Shown here in pieces: positions 1 to 17,064 of a DNA stretch of 64,000 bases. Within the stretch, counting starts at the first letter, position 1; each line of letters opens with the position of its first letter. The notes beneath the pieces are model-generated. The model saw only the letters and a program-made list of their open reading frames with translations, did not search any database and had not been told where the DNA came from. The DNA comes from Trebouxia sp. TZW2008 (lineage: Eukaryota > Chlorophyta > Trebouxiophyceae > Trebouxiales > Trebouxiaceae): NCBI GenBank assembly GCA_002118135.1, contig BDIU01000156.1, positions 194,231-258,230 on the forward strand, read 5' to 3'. A program made the translations under genes and the position numbers.

Positions 1-3000
1 CAGCAAGGCAAGGCAGACCACAGTTTTGAAAAGCTTACTAACAGCTTCACCAGTGGTCAGCACTCTGCATTTTGCTGGAATGGACCAGTGCTGATGTCAT
101 ACGATACCTGGTGATATTGTATGTATGCTGCTGTCAGCGGCAGTATCACACATGGTTATGGCGTTATGGCATCAGCAACAGAACAGCTTGACAGTACAGC
201 GACATAAGGCACAACGCGCACTGATAGCTGGTCTGTGATGGAGCAAACACAATGCGTGCAGCCATCTGCAGCAGCCACGAAGCATTGCACCATGCCATTG
301 CTGCATAAGTGCTACAGGGTGCTCAAGGCACTGTGTCAAATCCTTTCATACCAGGGCATAGCCTGAATTGGTTGGATTGAGGCATTTTAAATCAAACAAC
401 AGAATATGAGTTCAGTGAATCCTGTAGATGCGCTGAATCAACCAGCTAGAGGCTGCTTCATCAACAAGTGGCCATATTGATCTGTAAACGTGCTGCATGA
501 TGTCAGCCTACGTCAGCTGTCATCAACACATCAGGCTGACTGTGTAGTGTTACAGCGGCAAACCCAGCTGCAAGGCATTTTTATGCACATCAAGAGCATT
601 GCTGGTTGATGATGAAGTTGCTGTACAGCTGCCTCAGGTGGCTCACTATTGAAGTTGACACAACAATAGTGAGCCACCTGTGGCAGCTGTACAGCACTGT
701 GCCATGCCAGTGCTGCATACTGCTCCAGGGTGCTCAAGGCAGTGTGTCAAAGCCCTCACACACCAGCATACAGCCAGCGATAAGGGGCTGGAGGCATTGA
801 TGGCAACAAAGGGCACTATTTATGGCTTTGCTTGTGCTGTAGATGCGCTTAAATGATAAATATGAGCCTTTCACACAGCTGCGACATTGGCCAGATTGAT
901 CTTTACTTGGGATCATGTTGTCAGCCTATGTCAGCCACCAGCAACAGAACAGCTTGACAACGCAGTGACAGAACGCGCTATTATGCACGCTCATGGCATC
1001 ACTGGTCTGTAATGAAGCAAATTCATTACCCAATGCATCCAGAAGCAGCTGTGCAGCTTTGACCCATGCCATTGCTGCATCACTGCCTCAGGGTGCTCAG
1101 GCCGTTGTGTTTGATTCATCACATACCAATATACATCCAGCATAAAGATTAGTGGTGTCAGTGCAGCATGCCTAAAGGTCAATGCAGCACCTTACACTGT
1201 GAGCATGCTCGATCATTTTAGCGCATCTACAGCATCAGTAAAGCTGGCAATAGCCCTTTTGCACCAATGCCTCCAGTCCTTCAGTTCTGGCCGTAAGCTT
1301 GTATGCTTTGGATCTCACATGATAACTTGAGCATCCTGGAGTTATTATGCAGCAATGTTATCGTGCAACGCTTCACAAGCTGTCTGAGTTGCTCAAATTG
1401 TTCTGTTTGCTCCATCACAGACCAGTGGTGCTCTTGATGCGTATTGTCATGCCTTCTGGCAGATTTTGCTGCTGCATTACGGTATGATCAAGCTTTTCTG
1501 CTGCTGATGGCTGACATGGGCTGACTTCATGCAGCAAGAAGGTCAATTTGGTCAATGAAGCAGCTTCTGAACCTGCTCAAGCTGATCAACTCGGCGCATC
1601 GACAGCATTGGCAAAACTCAATTTACCGCTTCTTGCTGCAATGGAGTGCCTCAAGCTCTACAATCCTGGCCGTATGCTGGTGTGTGCTGATCTCAACATA
1701 ACGCCTTGAGCACTCTGGAGCAGTCAAGCAGCAATGGCGTGCTGCTGGCCTGAGCCAGCTTGCTTCAGGCAGTATGTTCGCTCCAGCACAGACCATTGAT
1801 GCTGTTTGTATGCATCAAACTACTTTGCGGCAGTTTTGCCGCTGCAATCCTGCACGGTCAAGCTGTTCTATGCCTGTGAATCCTGAATTAGACTGAGGTT
1901 ATGTACTGCGTTGACAACCGATTTGGTCACCGCTCAATCCAGCAGATGCATGCAGCATAACATGCTTGTATTTATCAACTTCATGCATCTGCAGCATTGA
2001 CAATACTTTCAGAATCTGTTGTTTCTTGTTTTTACATGCATTTTCAGCCCCAACTTGTGGCTGTATGACAATTTGTGATGAACTTGAACACAAAGAGTTG
2101 GACAGCTTGGAGCAGTATTGAGCAAGGCCAGGAGCAGTGCTTCCATGCTGTTGCAAGTTGCTCGATTGAGTGCGTTTGTTTATCATGGACTGGTTATGCT
2201 GCTGATGTGCATCATCATGCCTTGCGCCAGGTGTTGCTGCTGCAGCACGTTGTCATCAAGCTGTCGTGGTACTGACTCCTTGAATAGACTGTTGTGTCAC
2301 GCAGTGCACTGGCAGATTGATCTGGCCACTGCTCAATGCAGCAGCTTTTGCTGCGAACAGGCTCTTGTTGATGAACTCAGCGCATCTGCAGCGTTGGTCT
2401 AGCTCTCAAAATCGATTGGTTACTGCTTTTACATGCATCCCAGCCCTCAACAGTGGCTGTACGACAGTATGTGATGACCTCAAACATGATGAGTCAAACA
2501 ACTTGGAGCAGTGATGCAGCAAGCCAAGGAGCAATGCCGTACTGCTGCTGCAAGTTGCTCAACCGATTGTGTTTGTCTGTTGCAAACTGGTGATGCTGCA
2601 GATGTCATGCAGTACGCTGATAGGTTTCTGCTGCAAGTATAATTTTGATGATCAATTCAGGGCATCTACAGCATCAGCAAAGATGTACTGACTGCGGCAG
2701 ATCAATGAACGCACCCCTTGATTTTTGGCTGTACACTGGTATGTGTTGGACATGACACAATGCCTTGAGCACCTTGGTGTACTGTTGCAGCATTGCCATG
2801 ATGCAATGCTGACACTGAGCTCCAGGTTGCTCTAATCATTGTGTGCGCCCCAGCACAAGTGATGCTGTTAATGTGCATCGAGTTGTCTTGTGGCAGGTTT
2901 TGCCGCTGCAACCCTGCACCGGTGCTGTCGGCTGACCCTAGATCAGTGTTATGAATGACTTTTGTCACTGCTCAATGCAGCAGCTTCTGCTGTGTACATG

Positions 3001-3349
3001 CTTGTGCTGACTGTTTCAATCCATCAATGCGTATGGCGTCAGCAAAGCTGTAATTTCTGCTGTTCGCTACCACTCAATGCCTCAAGCCCTGGAACCCTTC
3101 CTGCACTTACTGTTTGCTGACGTGTGATGGACCTAACACAATGCCTTGAGCAGCCTGGAGTACAGTTGCAGCAAATGGCGTGCTGCAAGGCTGCGACCAA
3201 GCTCCAGGTTGTTCTAGGCATTGTGTGTGCTCCAGCACAGACCAGTGTTTCTGTGAATGTGCATCAGCATGCCTTGCAGCAGATTGTGCCGCCACAATAC
3301 TGTCCTGTTGTGCTGTTCTGTTCTGTTGCTGACAGAAAGTTGCATGCAG
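1..3349. repeat. Degenerate ~0.4 kb tandem repeat array, probably intronic
   Basis: No coding exon is recognisable here. The stretch consists of diverged units of about 380-410 bp. A recurrent core pairs a 'GACACAATGCCTTGAGCACC'-like block with a 'GCTCCAGCACAGACCAGTG'-like block and a 'GTGCATCATCATGCCTTG'-like block. Cores sit near 1317, 1698, 2090, 2490, 2757 and 3137 in one orientation. Around 160, 580 and 990 the same core is present as its reverse complement, for example GCTCAAGGCACTGTGTCAAA near 323 and GCTCAAGGCAGTGTGTCAAA near 732. The array ends just before the splice acceptor of the USP last exon, so it is best read as intron sequence of that gene. Unit boundaries are approximate because divergence is high. 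Confidence 0.6.
620..695. repeat. 32-bp inverted repeat (hairpin) inside the 5' array
   Basis: Arms 620-651 and 664-695 are reverse complements with one mismatch over 32 bases, separated by a 12-base loop. This is far too good to be chance and is much less diverged than the surrounding repeat array. Confidence 0.85.
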
Positions 3350-3916
3350 GCAGTCGAGCCCAAGTACGACTTGTATGCTGTCAGCTATCACAGCGGGACA
3401 CATGAGTCTGGCCATGACTGGGCAAAGTGCAAACTCCCTGATGGCACCTGGTGGTGCTTCAATGACGGAAGGGTGAATCGTGTCTCAGCAGATGAAATCT
3501 GCACACCAGAAGCCTACTGCCTGTTCTACAGACGCCAGCAGGAAGCAAGGCAAGACCGACAGGGTGTCATGGCAGAGGCCTTTGCTGGCCAGCCAGACAT
3601 GGCAGCAGGTTCTGCAGAGCAGTCAGACATGGCACAAGGTTCCGCAGGGCAGTCAGGCGCAGCTTCCGTAAGCACATCTGGTACTGGTTCATACCTGGGT
3701 AGTGCATCATCACGGCACACCGGGTCACTAGGTCAGGCAGGCATGCAGCAGACTTCCACAGCCAGCAATCAGCATGCAAGAGGTGCTGTACAGGGTCCAG
3801 CACAAGCCAAGCCGGCGAACAAGAAGCGACAGGCGCAGCACCGCAAAAAGAACAAGCGGGGAGAGGAGGCTGCAGCAATAGCAGCAAAGAAGCAGAAGGA
3901 AGCAGGCGGCCAGTAG
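3350..3916 (+). CDS. Ubiquitin-specific protease (USP), C-terminal exon only
   Basis: This is the final exon of a ubiquitin carboxyl-terminal hydrolase (peptidase C19), which cleaves ubiquitin from conjugates. The acceptor TGCATGCAG is at 3341-3349 and the stop is TAG at 3914-3916. The first ~55 residues match the C-terminal His box of USPs: YDLYAVSYHSG, then ESGHDWAKCK with the catalytic His, DGTWWCFNDGRV with the Asn/Asp partner, and EAYCLFYRR. The usual GHY is GHD here. A ~130-residue Ala/Gln/Ser-rich tail follows and ends in a very basic segment (NKKRQAQHRKKNKRGEE) that could be a nuclear or nucleolar signal. The Cys box and the rest of the catalytic domain must lie upstream of the window. 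The USP subfamily cannot be decided from this exon. Confidence 0.8.
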   Translation, partial: AVEPKYDLYAVSYHSGTHESGHDWAKCKLPDGTWWCFNDGRVNRVSADEICTPEAYCLFYRRQQEARQDRQGVMAEAFAGQPDMAAGSAEQSDMAQGSAGQSGAASVSTSGTGSYLGSASSRHTGSLGQAGMQQTSTASNQHARGAVQGPAQAKPANKKRQAQHRKKNKRGEEAAAIAAKKQKEAGGQ

Positions 3917-5251
3917 CGACTTCTTTTCTTTGCATTGCTCTGCTTCTTTAGGCAAGGCACTTGTGCAGCAGGCTTGCACTGCCAGCAGTTTGAGATGGAA
4001 CGATTGAGCTTCCCTGCAAAGGCTGCTGCAGACAATGTCAAACAGTGGCAGGAACAGTCTTGCTAAAGCAAGTATGAAGCAACAAGTTCAGCTGAAAGCC
4101 ATTTCTTTTATTCAGTTTAATTTTTTTCGCAGGTTTTGATCAGCAAATCAAATGCTTGCCTTGTTCCTTACCCTTGCTAGCTTACCCTACCCTCCTTCTC
4201 AGAGCACATGGTCCAGAACCCAAACCCTAGCCTTCTTCTGTTACAGTAAAGGCAGTCGCTTAGCAACCACACCAAGTACCTGCTTGCTGTTGAGTCAGGA
4301 CCCTGCTCATATTGATAGATTGATTGTTGGCCAAAGCGATGCAGACAGAACCAGTCACATTCTGCACGGCAGGATGGACAACAGCGCATGTCGCAATGCC
4401 ATGACGCAGCAAAATTAATGCTGCACCGGTGCAGGACCTTGTCCATCACTCTGTCATGCACAGTCGCTTATCTGCTGCATTATCACCGCTGTCATTTCGC
4501 AGAGGTCTGCAGCTCCAATGCTTGTGATAGAGGTTATGCTATGCACGTGAGCCACCCTCAGTGCAGAAGAAGTGTCAGTAAAAGCTCTGGAGTTCGTTTG
4601 CTGCATAATGGTCATGGCAACATCTGGTGCCAGCTTGAAACTTGAACCCATTTGGCTTGCAGGCGAGTTTACATGACTGTGCTCACACTGGCCACAGAGC
4701 AGGCGCAAAATAAACAGGTTTAGTGTCTCATACGTTGAGAGAGGGTTCATTTTGTGCTGAGAAGCAAAGCAACTCGACAAGTCAAAGTCACTGAAGACGC
4801 AGTACATCCATGTCTGTACCTAGACTGCCTGACAAAAACCTCACATCGCTAACAGAACAGCATGCAGCAAATGCCACACAAAGTTATGGTGATAAGCGCT
4901 GTAGCACTGCACTCTTGGAGAAGAAAGCTATGTCAAGGCACAAACACTCTCAGATGTAAGCTGAGCCTTTCTGCCCATTTGGGCAATCTCATCTGGACCA
5001 GAACTACAGCATACAAGCAGGATATGCCTGGTATTACCATATGTATCAACAACAACGTGCTGCCTGCATGGAAGCTCTGAAGCCCCATGTGACAGTCAAC
5101 TCAGGTACTGGCTGTTGCCATGTAGCAGCTCACAAAGCCATTGCAACACTCAAGGCTCAAGAAGAAGGCTTCAGCCAGAACCCCCAACCGCCCCCCCCCC
5201 AGGGACCCCAAGTCATGTAAGACCTGGCAAAGGGGTGGAGGATGGGTGACA
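3917..5251. other. Convergent intergenic region between USP and GSK3
   Basis: It lies between the stop codons of the plus-strand USP exon and the minus-strand GSK3. It should hold both 3' UTRs. I see no supported gene. A run of ten C residues at about 5191-5200 lies just 3' of the GSK3 stop and would be poly-G in that mRNA. Confidence 0.5.
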
Positions 5252-10858
<5,607 letters not shown>

Positions 10859-11416
10859 AGGGCATGAGACTGCCCCAAGGACCTTCTGAGACCTTGTCAG
10901 GGCTTCAGGTGACCAGACGAGGGTCTTTTCTGAGCCTGTTCTGCTCTAGCTCAAGAGCGACTGTTCAAACAGGCTATCATGTTGCTGCAGGGTTACCGTT
11001 GGACTACTGAATCTCGTCCGACAAAGAGAAGCCAAATGCGGACCTGACACACTTCCGAAGCTGATCAAAGGTGTCACCCAACGGCAGGCTCGAGATCGTT
11101 GCGCTCAAGTTGCACGGAGTCTCCGGGTGAATTGGCAAAATTGAGTTTATGTACAGGGACTCGGTCGTCCCGGTAGCAAAACAGAAATGAGAAGCCACTG
11201 CACCAAGTGCATTTGCAGGTTCTGCGAGATTTGATTGGACACGGCAAGTGGAAAGTCGTGCTCTGCACGTTGCCTGGTCAATCACCGGCTGATCTTTTGC
11301 TGATAAGCTTATCAGTTCTCGCAAGCAGCGAGTCACTTTAGATCCGATCACTCGCACCATCTAGTTTTCTAGCGTCTTGCCCGATAAAGGTCAGCTTAGA
11401 GCAGCAGACGAGCATC
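10859..11416. promoter_or_regulatory. Divergent intergenic region, GSK3 (-) / SEM1 (+)
   Basis: These 558 bp between two start codons on opposite strands must contain both 5' UTRs and promoters. No TATA box or other motif was convincing. A 118-codon open frame on the minus strand (11004-11360) lies in the GSK3 leader and matches nothing I know. Confidence 0.5.
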
Positions 11417-11704
11417 ATGGCAGAGCAGAAGGCTGAGAACAGCAAGCCTCAGCAGCCAGCAAAGCCAGTGGACGATGATGACGAATTTGAGGAGTTTGAT
11501 GTAGAAGGTAGGTTGTAAAAGGCTGACTCCATTTGTCATAACGCAGGCTCAGATGCATGACAGGTCTGTTCTCCAGATTGGAAAGAGGAGGACGAAGACC
11601 CAGCGAAGGCAGATCTGTGGGAGGCTGACTGGGATGATACAGCAGTCAGCGACAACTTTGCACAGCAATTAAGGACAGAGCTGCAGCAACATGCAAAGAA
11701 GTGA
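11417..11704 (+). CDS. SEM1: 26S proteasome lid subunit SEM1/DSS1, 2 exons
   Basis: Exons 11417-11507 and 11577-11704 encode a 72-aa acidic protein. It shows the SEM1/DSS1 layout: a variable N-terminus with acidic stretch VDDDDEFEEFDVEDW, a second acidic/aromatic motif around LWEADWDDT, then a C-terminal amphipathic helix (NFAQQLRTELQQHAKK). The intron splits the Asp codon of VEDW, with donor GTAGGT and acceptor CTCCAG. SEM1/DSS1 is an intrinsically disordered subunit of the 19S proteasome lid. In other eukaryotes it also works with BRCA2 and in the TREX-2 mRNA export complex. Size and motifs are typical, so the call is firm. Confidence 0.95.
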
Positions 11705-12271
11705 CTTGATGAAGCTTTGAACTTGACTGGATCAGCTCTGCTGCTGGAACTATACTCAGCAAGATGAGAATTGTCTGACCATTGCAGCAATGCTACATAC
11801 TCTTGTGGCAGGACCTGCTGTAGCAACATGATATACCGTGTTGCCCGCTAAACTTATAATAAGGGTCAAATACGGGAGCCATTTTTTGGTGTTAAAATCA
11901 GACTGATCATTGATGATGATTTGGCATGTGCGCTGTGCAGACGCGACTTTGTCAAAATCAACAGCAACTTTTGCATCATTCCATGACAAGGATCATGATC
12001 AGCGGCTGACATGTTGCCACAGACACATTCGTTTAAGAGTCATTGTTCGGCAAAGGGCACCACAGTACTGTAGCGTGATGCTAGCTGGTGCTTCTGCTTG
12101 TGGCAGCAGCCTACGCAGGATCAGGTTGCACTTCACAGTGCAGATGCGGCACAGCATTTTCATTGTTTGAGCACGAGATTGAATGGGAAGGACAATACAT
12201 CTGTCTGACAGCTGCACCATCATGACCAGCAGTTTTGGCTATGGCAATTTGGGCACTGCACTTGTCTCCGT
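11705..12271. other. Convergent intergenic region between SEM1 and DAWDLE gene
   Basis: It lies between two stop codons facing each other. It presumably holds both 3' UTRs. No supported gene or repeat was seen. Confidence 0.4.
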
Positions 12272-15200
12272 CTACCCTGCTGCAGCATTGCTCTGAGCAT
12301 GAAGAAGCACATACTCACGGCTACTGTGGCCAAACTTGATCATGTCCTGCAGTCACCATCAGGTCGTTTTCAGGACTACACATCATTCAAAACCGCGTGC
12401 TGCTCATGGTGAGCCGAATCAAATTCATTTTCCAGAGTAGCAGTCATTCAGATATTGAATCGGCGGTTGTTGCACTGGGGTTCTTGTCGTACTCACCCTT
12501 TCCAGCAGCTCATAGTATCGCTCTGCCTCAATTTGATCATTGTTGAGGTAGGTGCCATTGGCACTGCCTAGGTCCATGAGGTAAGGCCTGACAGCACTGA
12601 CCATCATGCCATCAGCTCCTTCCTTTTCAGTCAGCCTGTGGCACCAGTGGAGCTTGAGCAAAGCACTTGACATAATGCTCACTACAGACAGACAAGCAAA
12701 GATGCACAAGTGCAGACTTGCTATGCTTTGCAGCAAAGTTTCCCTATGAACTGCCCCTCACAGGGGCCAGAGGCAATCCTGCTTGCAAACGAATTTTCCA
12801 GCCCTTGCAAAGTGTCTGTCCATGTGTGTCAGGATGCAATGCAAAATCAGATACTTGTGTCATGCTGCCAGCATGTTCTGCAGCCTTGGACCATGCACAG
12901 CCAGCAAATGTACATTTTCGTTATACAACTTGGCAGACCAGCAATGATTGGTTTACAACTTGCCCCTTACCTATACTGCAAGACTGCGTGCTGCTTGCTG
13001 ATGGAGGGGTGGTCCAATGGCACGTCAGCCACTCTGCGTTCCCGCCCAAACAAGTAGCAGGTCTGGCGGTGTATGTACAGGGGCTTGTCAATGGGCTCCG
13101 CTGCACAATCGCTGCTTGTTAAGTACGCTGATGGCAACAACAACAATGATCCAGACCATGATTGCGCACATTTTCTAGCGTATGTTGCTGGGTGTGTGCA
13201 ATACAAGTCAGTTCGTGCCAGAGAGACTTATCTTGAGCAAAATGATACAGACGTCTCATGTGCAAACATGGGACGTCTGACAATGCAATGTCATTCCAGA
13301 CATTCCTTAGGTCGAGGTCAGATCCAATTGCAATGCAGGGCTTCTAGATGCACTCACATTGTCATGAATCACAGGAATATATTCAAAATTTTGCGGATAA
13401 CAAATTACCGTTGGGCGCTTGCAGCTTTGTTAGGTATACAAGGGTCATAAAAGTTTGTCAGTGGTACTACACTTGTATCGGCTTTGCTGAGGCTCACCAA
13501 AAAATCTGGCAAAACAGCACACCTTCCGTGCAGCAATCAATGGCATGATTCGATTTGACGGCCATGTAAGCAGGAGTCTGTATGGGCCTATGAAGATGAG
13601 ACAAGCACCATCTCATGCGTTTGCAAAGCAGCTCACCGTTCTTGAAGCCATACAAGCGCCACATCTGGGAGGGCTTGCGTGCCTCTGGAGGCTCTTGATG
13701 CACCAGCACCACTCCTTTCACGGTGTTGCTTTCTGCCGCCAGCTTGCCAGACAGGGCAAAATTGGCCTCTGGCTCTGGTTTGTCTTCCTTGCCTTGCTTG
13801 CCATCAGGCTCTGCAGATGCGCACACCAATTAATACATGTCGAGACAAGGCAAAAGAGGTAGATCAGCACCACGCCCTTCACAGTGTCACCAGCTTGCCA
13901 GACAAGGCAAAGTAGCCTCTGGCTCTGGTTTCTCTTCCTTGCCTTGCTTCCCATCAGGTTTTGCGTCAATGCTAAGTGATACGCATGCCTGCGGATGCTT
14001 ACACATACCAGTGCAAGGTAGGACTAGGCGAGGCAGCTTTCAACACAGCAAGAGGAGCTATGGAAAAACACGTCAGTGCACAAGCACATCACACTGGACT
14101 GGCTGAGCTGTACAGCGCTGCGGTAGTTGAGCTTGTCAACCTACCCAAAATGGACACACTATTCAGCGTTGAAGCTGATGGCGCGGCATTGATTTTGCCG
14201 GTTTTTTTGGTAGTGCTATGCAGTTGGGCAGAGGTACAATGGCAGCTTTCACCTGCATGCCTGAGACAATGCCCTTTCAAGTGTACGACAGACAGGGCAC
14301 AAGAGCACATGCTGATCTCAGCAATGCAAGCAGTGTTGTACTGGTATCGCACAGCAATGCAGCTTACACGCAATGACCTTCTTGCTCCTCAGCATTTTGC
14401 TACCATCACTGAGCTCTTGAGCAAGCGCACATAGTATGCCCACAACAGCTGCTGCAGGTTCTGAGCACAATGTGGTGCCAAAGGCTGCACACTCTCAAAG
14501 CCATCTCAAATACTGCAGGAAGCTGCAGCATGAGCCTGATCTGGACAGCGTGCAAGTGACTGTTGCACGCGACATGGAGCCCATGTCTGTTTGCCTTGTC
14601 ACATAGTGCGGCTGATCAAGCAGCCCAATAATTGGTAGATCAAGGTCCACTTGTGCAAGAATATGGTTTGCAGAAGCTCACGATTGCCAGGTTTGCCCCA
14701 CTGCTCAGGCCCTTTGTCATCTTCCTGTCCCCATCGGTTTTGCCTTCTAGAGCTTCCATTGGCTGGTCCTCCTTTTGGCTGTGCTTGAACAAGGTGTGAC
14801 TGAGGGGGCGGTGGGGGAAGCCCTTGATCCCTTGCCCCTGTGTGGTCCCTTGCTGCCCCATGATTGTCTGATCTCACAGGCCTCCTGCAGTAAGGTGCAA
14901 CAAGTTTGACATGAGCACAACTTTACTGCCAAACAATGTTGCACAGCAGCCCATTGTCCAGGGGCTGTCTGAGGGGCCAGTCGGGGCAGCCCCTGATTCC
15001 TTGCCCATGTGTGGCTAAACCATCATTGCCTGATCTAACAGGTCTCCTGCAGCAAGATGCAACATTTGACTGCCATTCCTTGTGACACACTGTTGCAGCA
15101 TTGCAGTTGCCCTTGCTGCGTTGTCACAATTGCTAGCACAGTGTCTTTGTCAGCAAGTCACAGTCTGCTTGCAATTGCATGGGTCGCCTGTTTGTACAGT

Positions 15201-16159
15201 AGCACAGGAACATGGGATTTTGCGACACTCAACATGATGAAAGCTGCTGACATACGTCACAATGCTACATCAGCGCTTGTAACATAGCGTTTGCATGGTG
15301 GGCAGGTTGCTGTCGCATGATGCATTGTCTGCTTTTTGCAACACCGCTGTATTGTACCTTTCATCTTGTCTGTCATCTCTTTCCTTCCTCCTGTGCCTGT
15401 CAGCGTCTGAGCCCCGGTAGCTTTGGCGCCTATCTGGTTTGACAGGCTCTTCTTCATCAGGCCTACTGCGATGTCCAGCTGACCTGTCCTGCTGTCTGCT
15501 GTCTTTCTCTGGCTGATTTCTGCTGGCGGGTTCACGGCGTCTGTCATCATGTCTGCCTTGATGCTCATCTGCTCTCGAACTTTCCCTTCTGTCTAACTCT
15601 TTCCTTCTGTCTGACTGATTTCTCCTGTCCCTTCTGTCATCACGCTCATCAGCTCTGTCAGCATCCCGGCTGCGGTGGTCTGAGTGGTGTCTGTGCCGTG
15701 GAGGGGAGGCAGAGCGCCTATGCCTGTGGCTTTCAGATTCATAACGCCTATCTGCCTCATGGCTGTGGCGTTGAGGTGGCTTGTCTCTGTCTGATCTACG
15801 CTCTGCATGGCGTTTGGCTGTGGGTGAAGGGCTGCGAGGCCGTTTCCGGGAAGGACTGGCAACGCTTCGGTGCCTGCACGCGGCCCCCTGTAAATTGACA
15901 ACAGTCGAGACAGTGTAAGAGGCGCCTCTGGCACACCTTTTGGGAAGATATCTACCTTGTTTGAGGCGGGGAAGGTGTGGCTGAGGATTTCGATGATGAG
16001 GAAGATCCGCTTGAGGAGCTTGAGCTGGAACTGCTCGAGCCAGAGCTGGAGGAAGAAGTTGATTTTCTGCAGGGTGACAAATGCGCATGGGTTGCGTGTC
16101 CCGAAGGCAAACAACGCGTGAATCCAAAAGATCAAATGCAGCCAATGCGCTCACCCCAT
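12272..16159 (-). CDS. DDL: FHA-domain protein of the DAWDLE/SNIP1 family, 8 exons
   Basis: A 450-aa model with exons 16155-16159 (five coding bases: ATG plus GG), 15956-16066, 15358-15873, 14682-14884, 13637-13810, 12971-13100, 12497-12635 and 12272-12346, total 1353 nt. The N-terminus is a poly-Ser stretch followed by ~170 residues of dense Arg/Asp/Ser/His low complexity (DRRDRR-type repeats), as in SR-like nuclear proteins. Then come WGQEDDKGPEQWGKPGN and the conserved segment NFALSGKLAAESNTVKGVV and PPEARKPSQMWRLYGFK. The FHA domain has PLYIHRQTCYLFGRERRVAD, DHPSISKQHAVLQYR, MDLGSANGTYLNN and IKFGHSSREYVLLH. In plants this family binds Dicer-like 1 and promotes miRNA processing; in animals SNIP1 works in splicing and transcription. 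Two exon relics lie in its introns. It shares a divergent promoter with PP4R3. Confidence 0.92.
13864..13970 (-). repeat. Exon relic: 5' part of DDL exon 13637-13810
   Basis: A diverged copy of the first ~100 bases of the exon lies upstream of it in transcription order. It still spells GSKARK and TVKGVV-like fragments, with indels and broken frame. Confidence 0.8.
14955..15063 (-). repeat. Exon relic: 5' part of DDL exon 14682-14884
   Basis: A copy of 14794-14901, including the exon start, the acceptor CTGCAG and upstream intron bases. It is upstream of the real exon in transcription order and about 160 bp away. Confidence 0.8.
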
Positions 16160-17064
16160 GATGCGGCAAAGACTGTCGCAACGACTATGGTAGTACGATC
16201 AGATCAACGTGACGCTCAAGCAAAGTCCTGATATATCTCGAAACTCTGATCTTGCCCAATCACAGGCAAGCGCTTTGTGCGGACGCAACCAGGCATCCTA
16301 GCATGCTCCGGCGCGTTTGACTTTGCCTTGCGCTTATTTGCCTGAGACTGAGAGGAACCCTAACCAAGTTTAAGCGCTCCGAAACCAGCTTGAGCAGCTT
16401 GAACCTGATCTCCAAATGCAGGTGACATGTACCATGTTTTGGGGGAATGCGTATTGCTGAACAGTGTATTAAATTTCATGTGCAGCCGGAGCATTTGAAA
16501 GGGCGGCTTTCTGTTGGATACTGGTGCAGGGTTGCTCATAAGAATTACATTGCCAAAGCACGCGTGTTCGTTCAAAGCAAGCTTTTGATGCTGTGAGCTG
16601 AGCCTGACGTGCAGACATGCAGGTAGATGCGTCAAGCAAACGGCAAGACTCTGCAGAAATGAAAGTGCTTGGTGAGCACGCCTTGGCATGAAGCTGGGCA
16701 TGATGAAGCTGTGTGAACTTGTTGAAGAAGAGGACGTTGGCTCAGCAAAACCGTAACTTCATTACAGCAGCTCAACCGCAGAACTGCTGCAAGTGCGGAT
16801 GATCTAGATTGCTGCCGCTGCCTTCGCGATTGCAAATCTAGCCCTGTGAGGTGTACAACAAGATTGCTCGAAACCTCAGGCTTGAGATTCACAGGTTATC
16901 CTATCGTTCTGGGCGAAGTGACGGTGATCAGCGGGCACAGCTGACTGCGGTGGACCTTGTGAGCCCAAGTGACATGATCGACTCAGCCCTAAGGGCTCGA
17001 AAAGTCGGAAGGCAGAGCAGCTCGCCGTCTGACACCGCCTAGTTGTGTATACCGGCGTAGCAGC
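16160..17064. promoter_or_regulatory. Divergent intergenic region, DDL (-) / PP4R3 (+)
   Basis: 905 bp separate the two start codons. It holds both 5' UTRs and promoters. Short open frames (for example 16851-17042 +, 63 codons) resemble nothing and are treated as chance or leader ORFs. Confidence 0.5.

Noticed and set aside
11004..11360. 118-codon open frame on the minus strand upstream of GSK3
   Set aside because: It resembles no family, lies in the divergent promoter/leader region and is not needed for a complete GSK3 model. It could be an upstream ORF but there is no positive evidence.
15270..16181. 303-codon uninterrupted minus-strand frame as a single gene
   Set aside because: Its middle is the true Arg-rich DDL exon (15358-15873). 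The ends run through introns in the wrong frame; the poly-Ser exon uses another frame.
15977..16231. Glu/Asp-rich plus-strand frame
   Set aside because: It is the antisense of the poly-Ser DDL exon; acidic Leu-Glu repeats are the expected complement of Ser codons.
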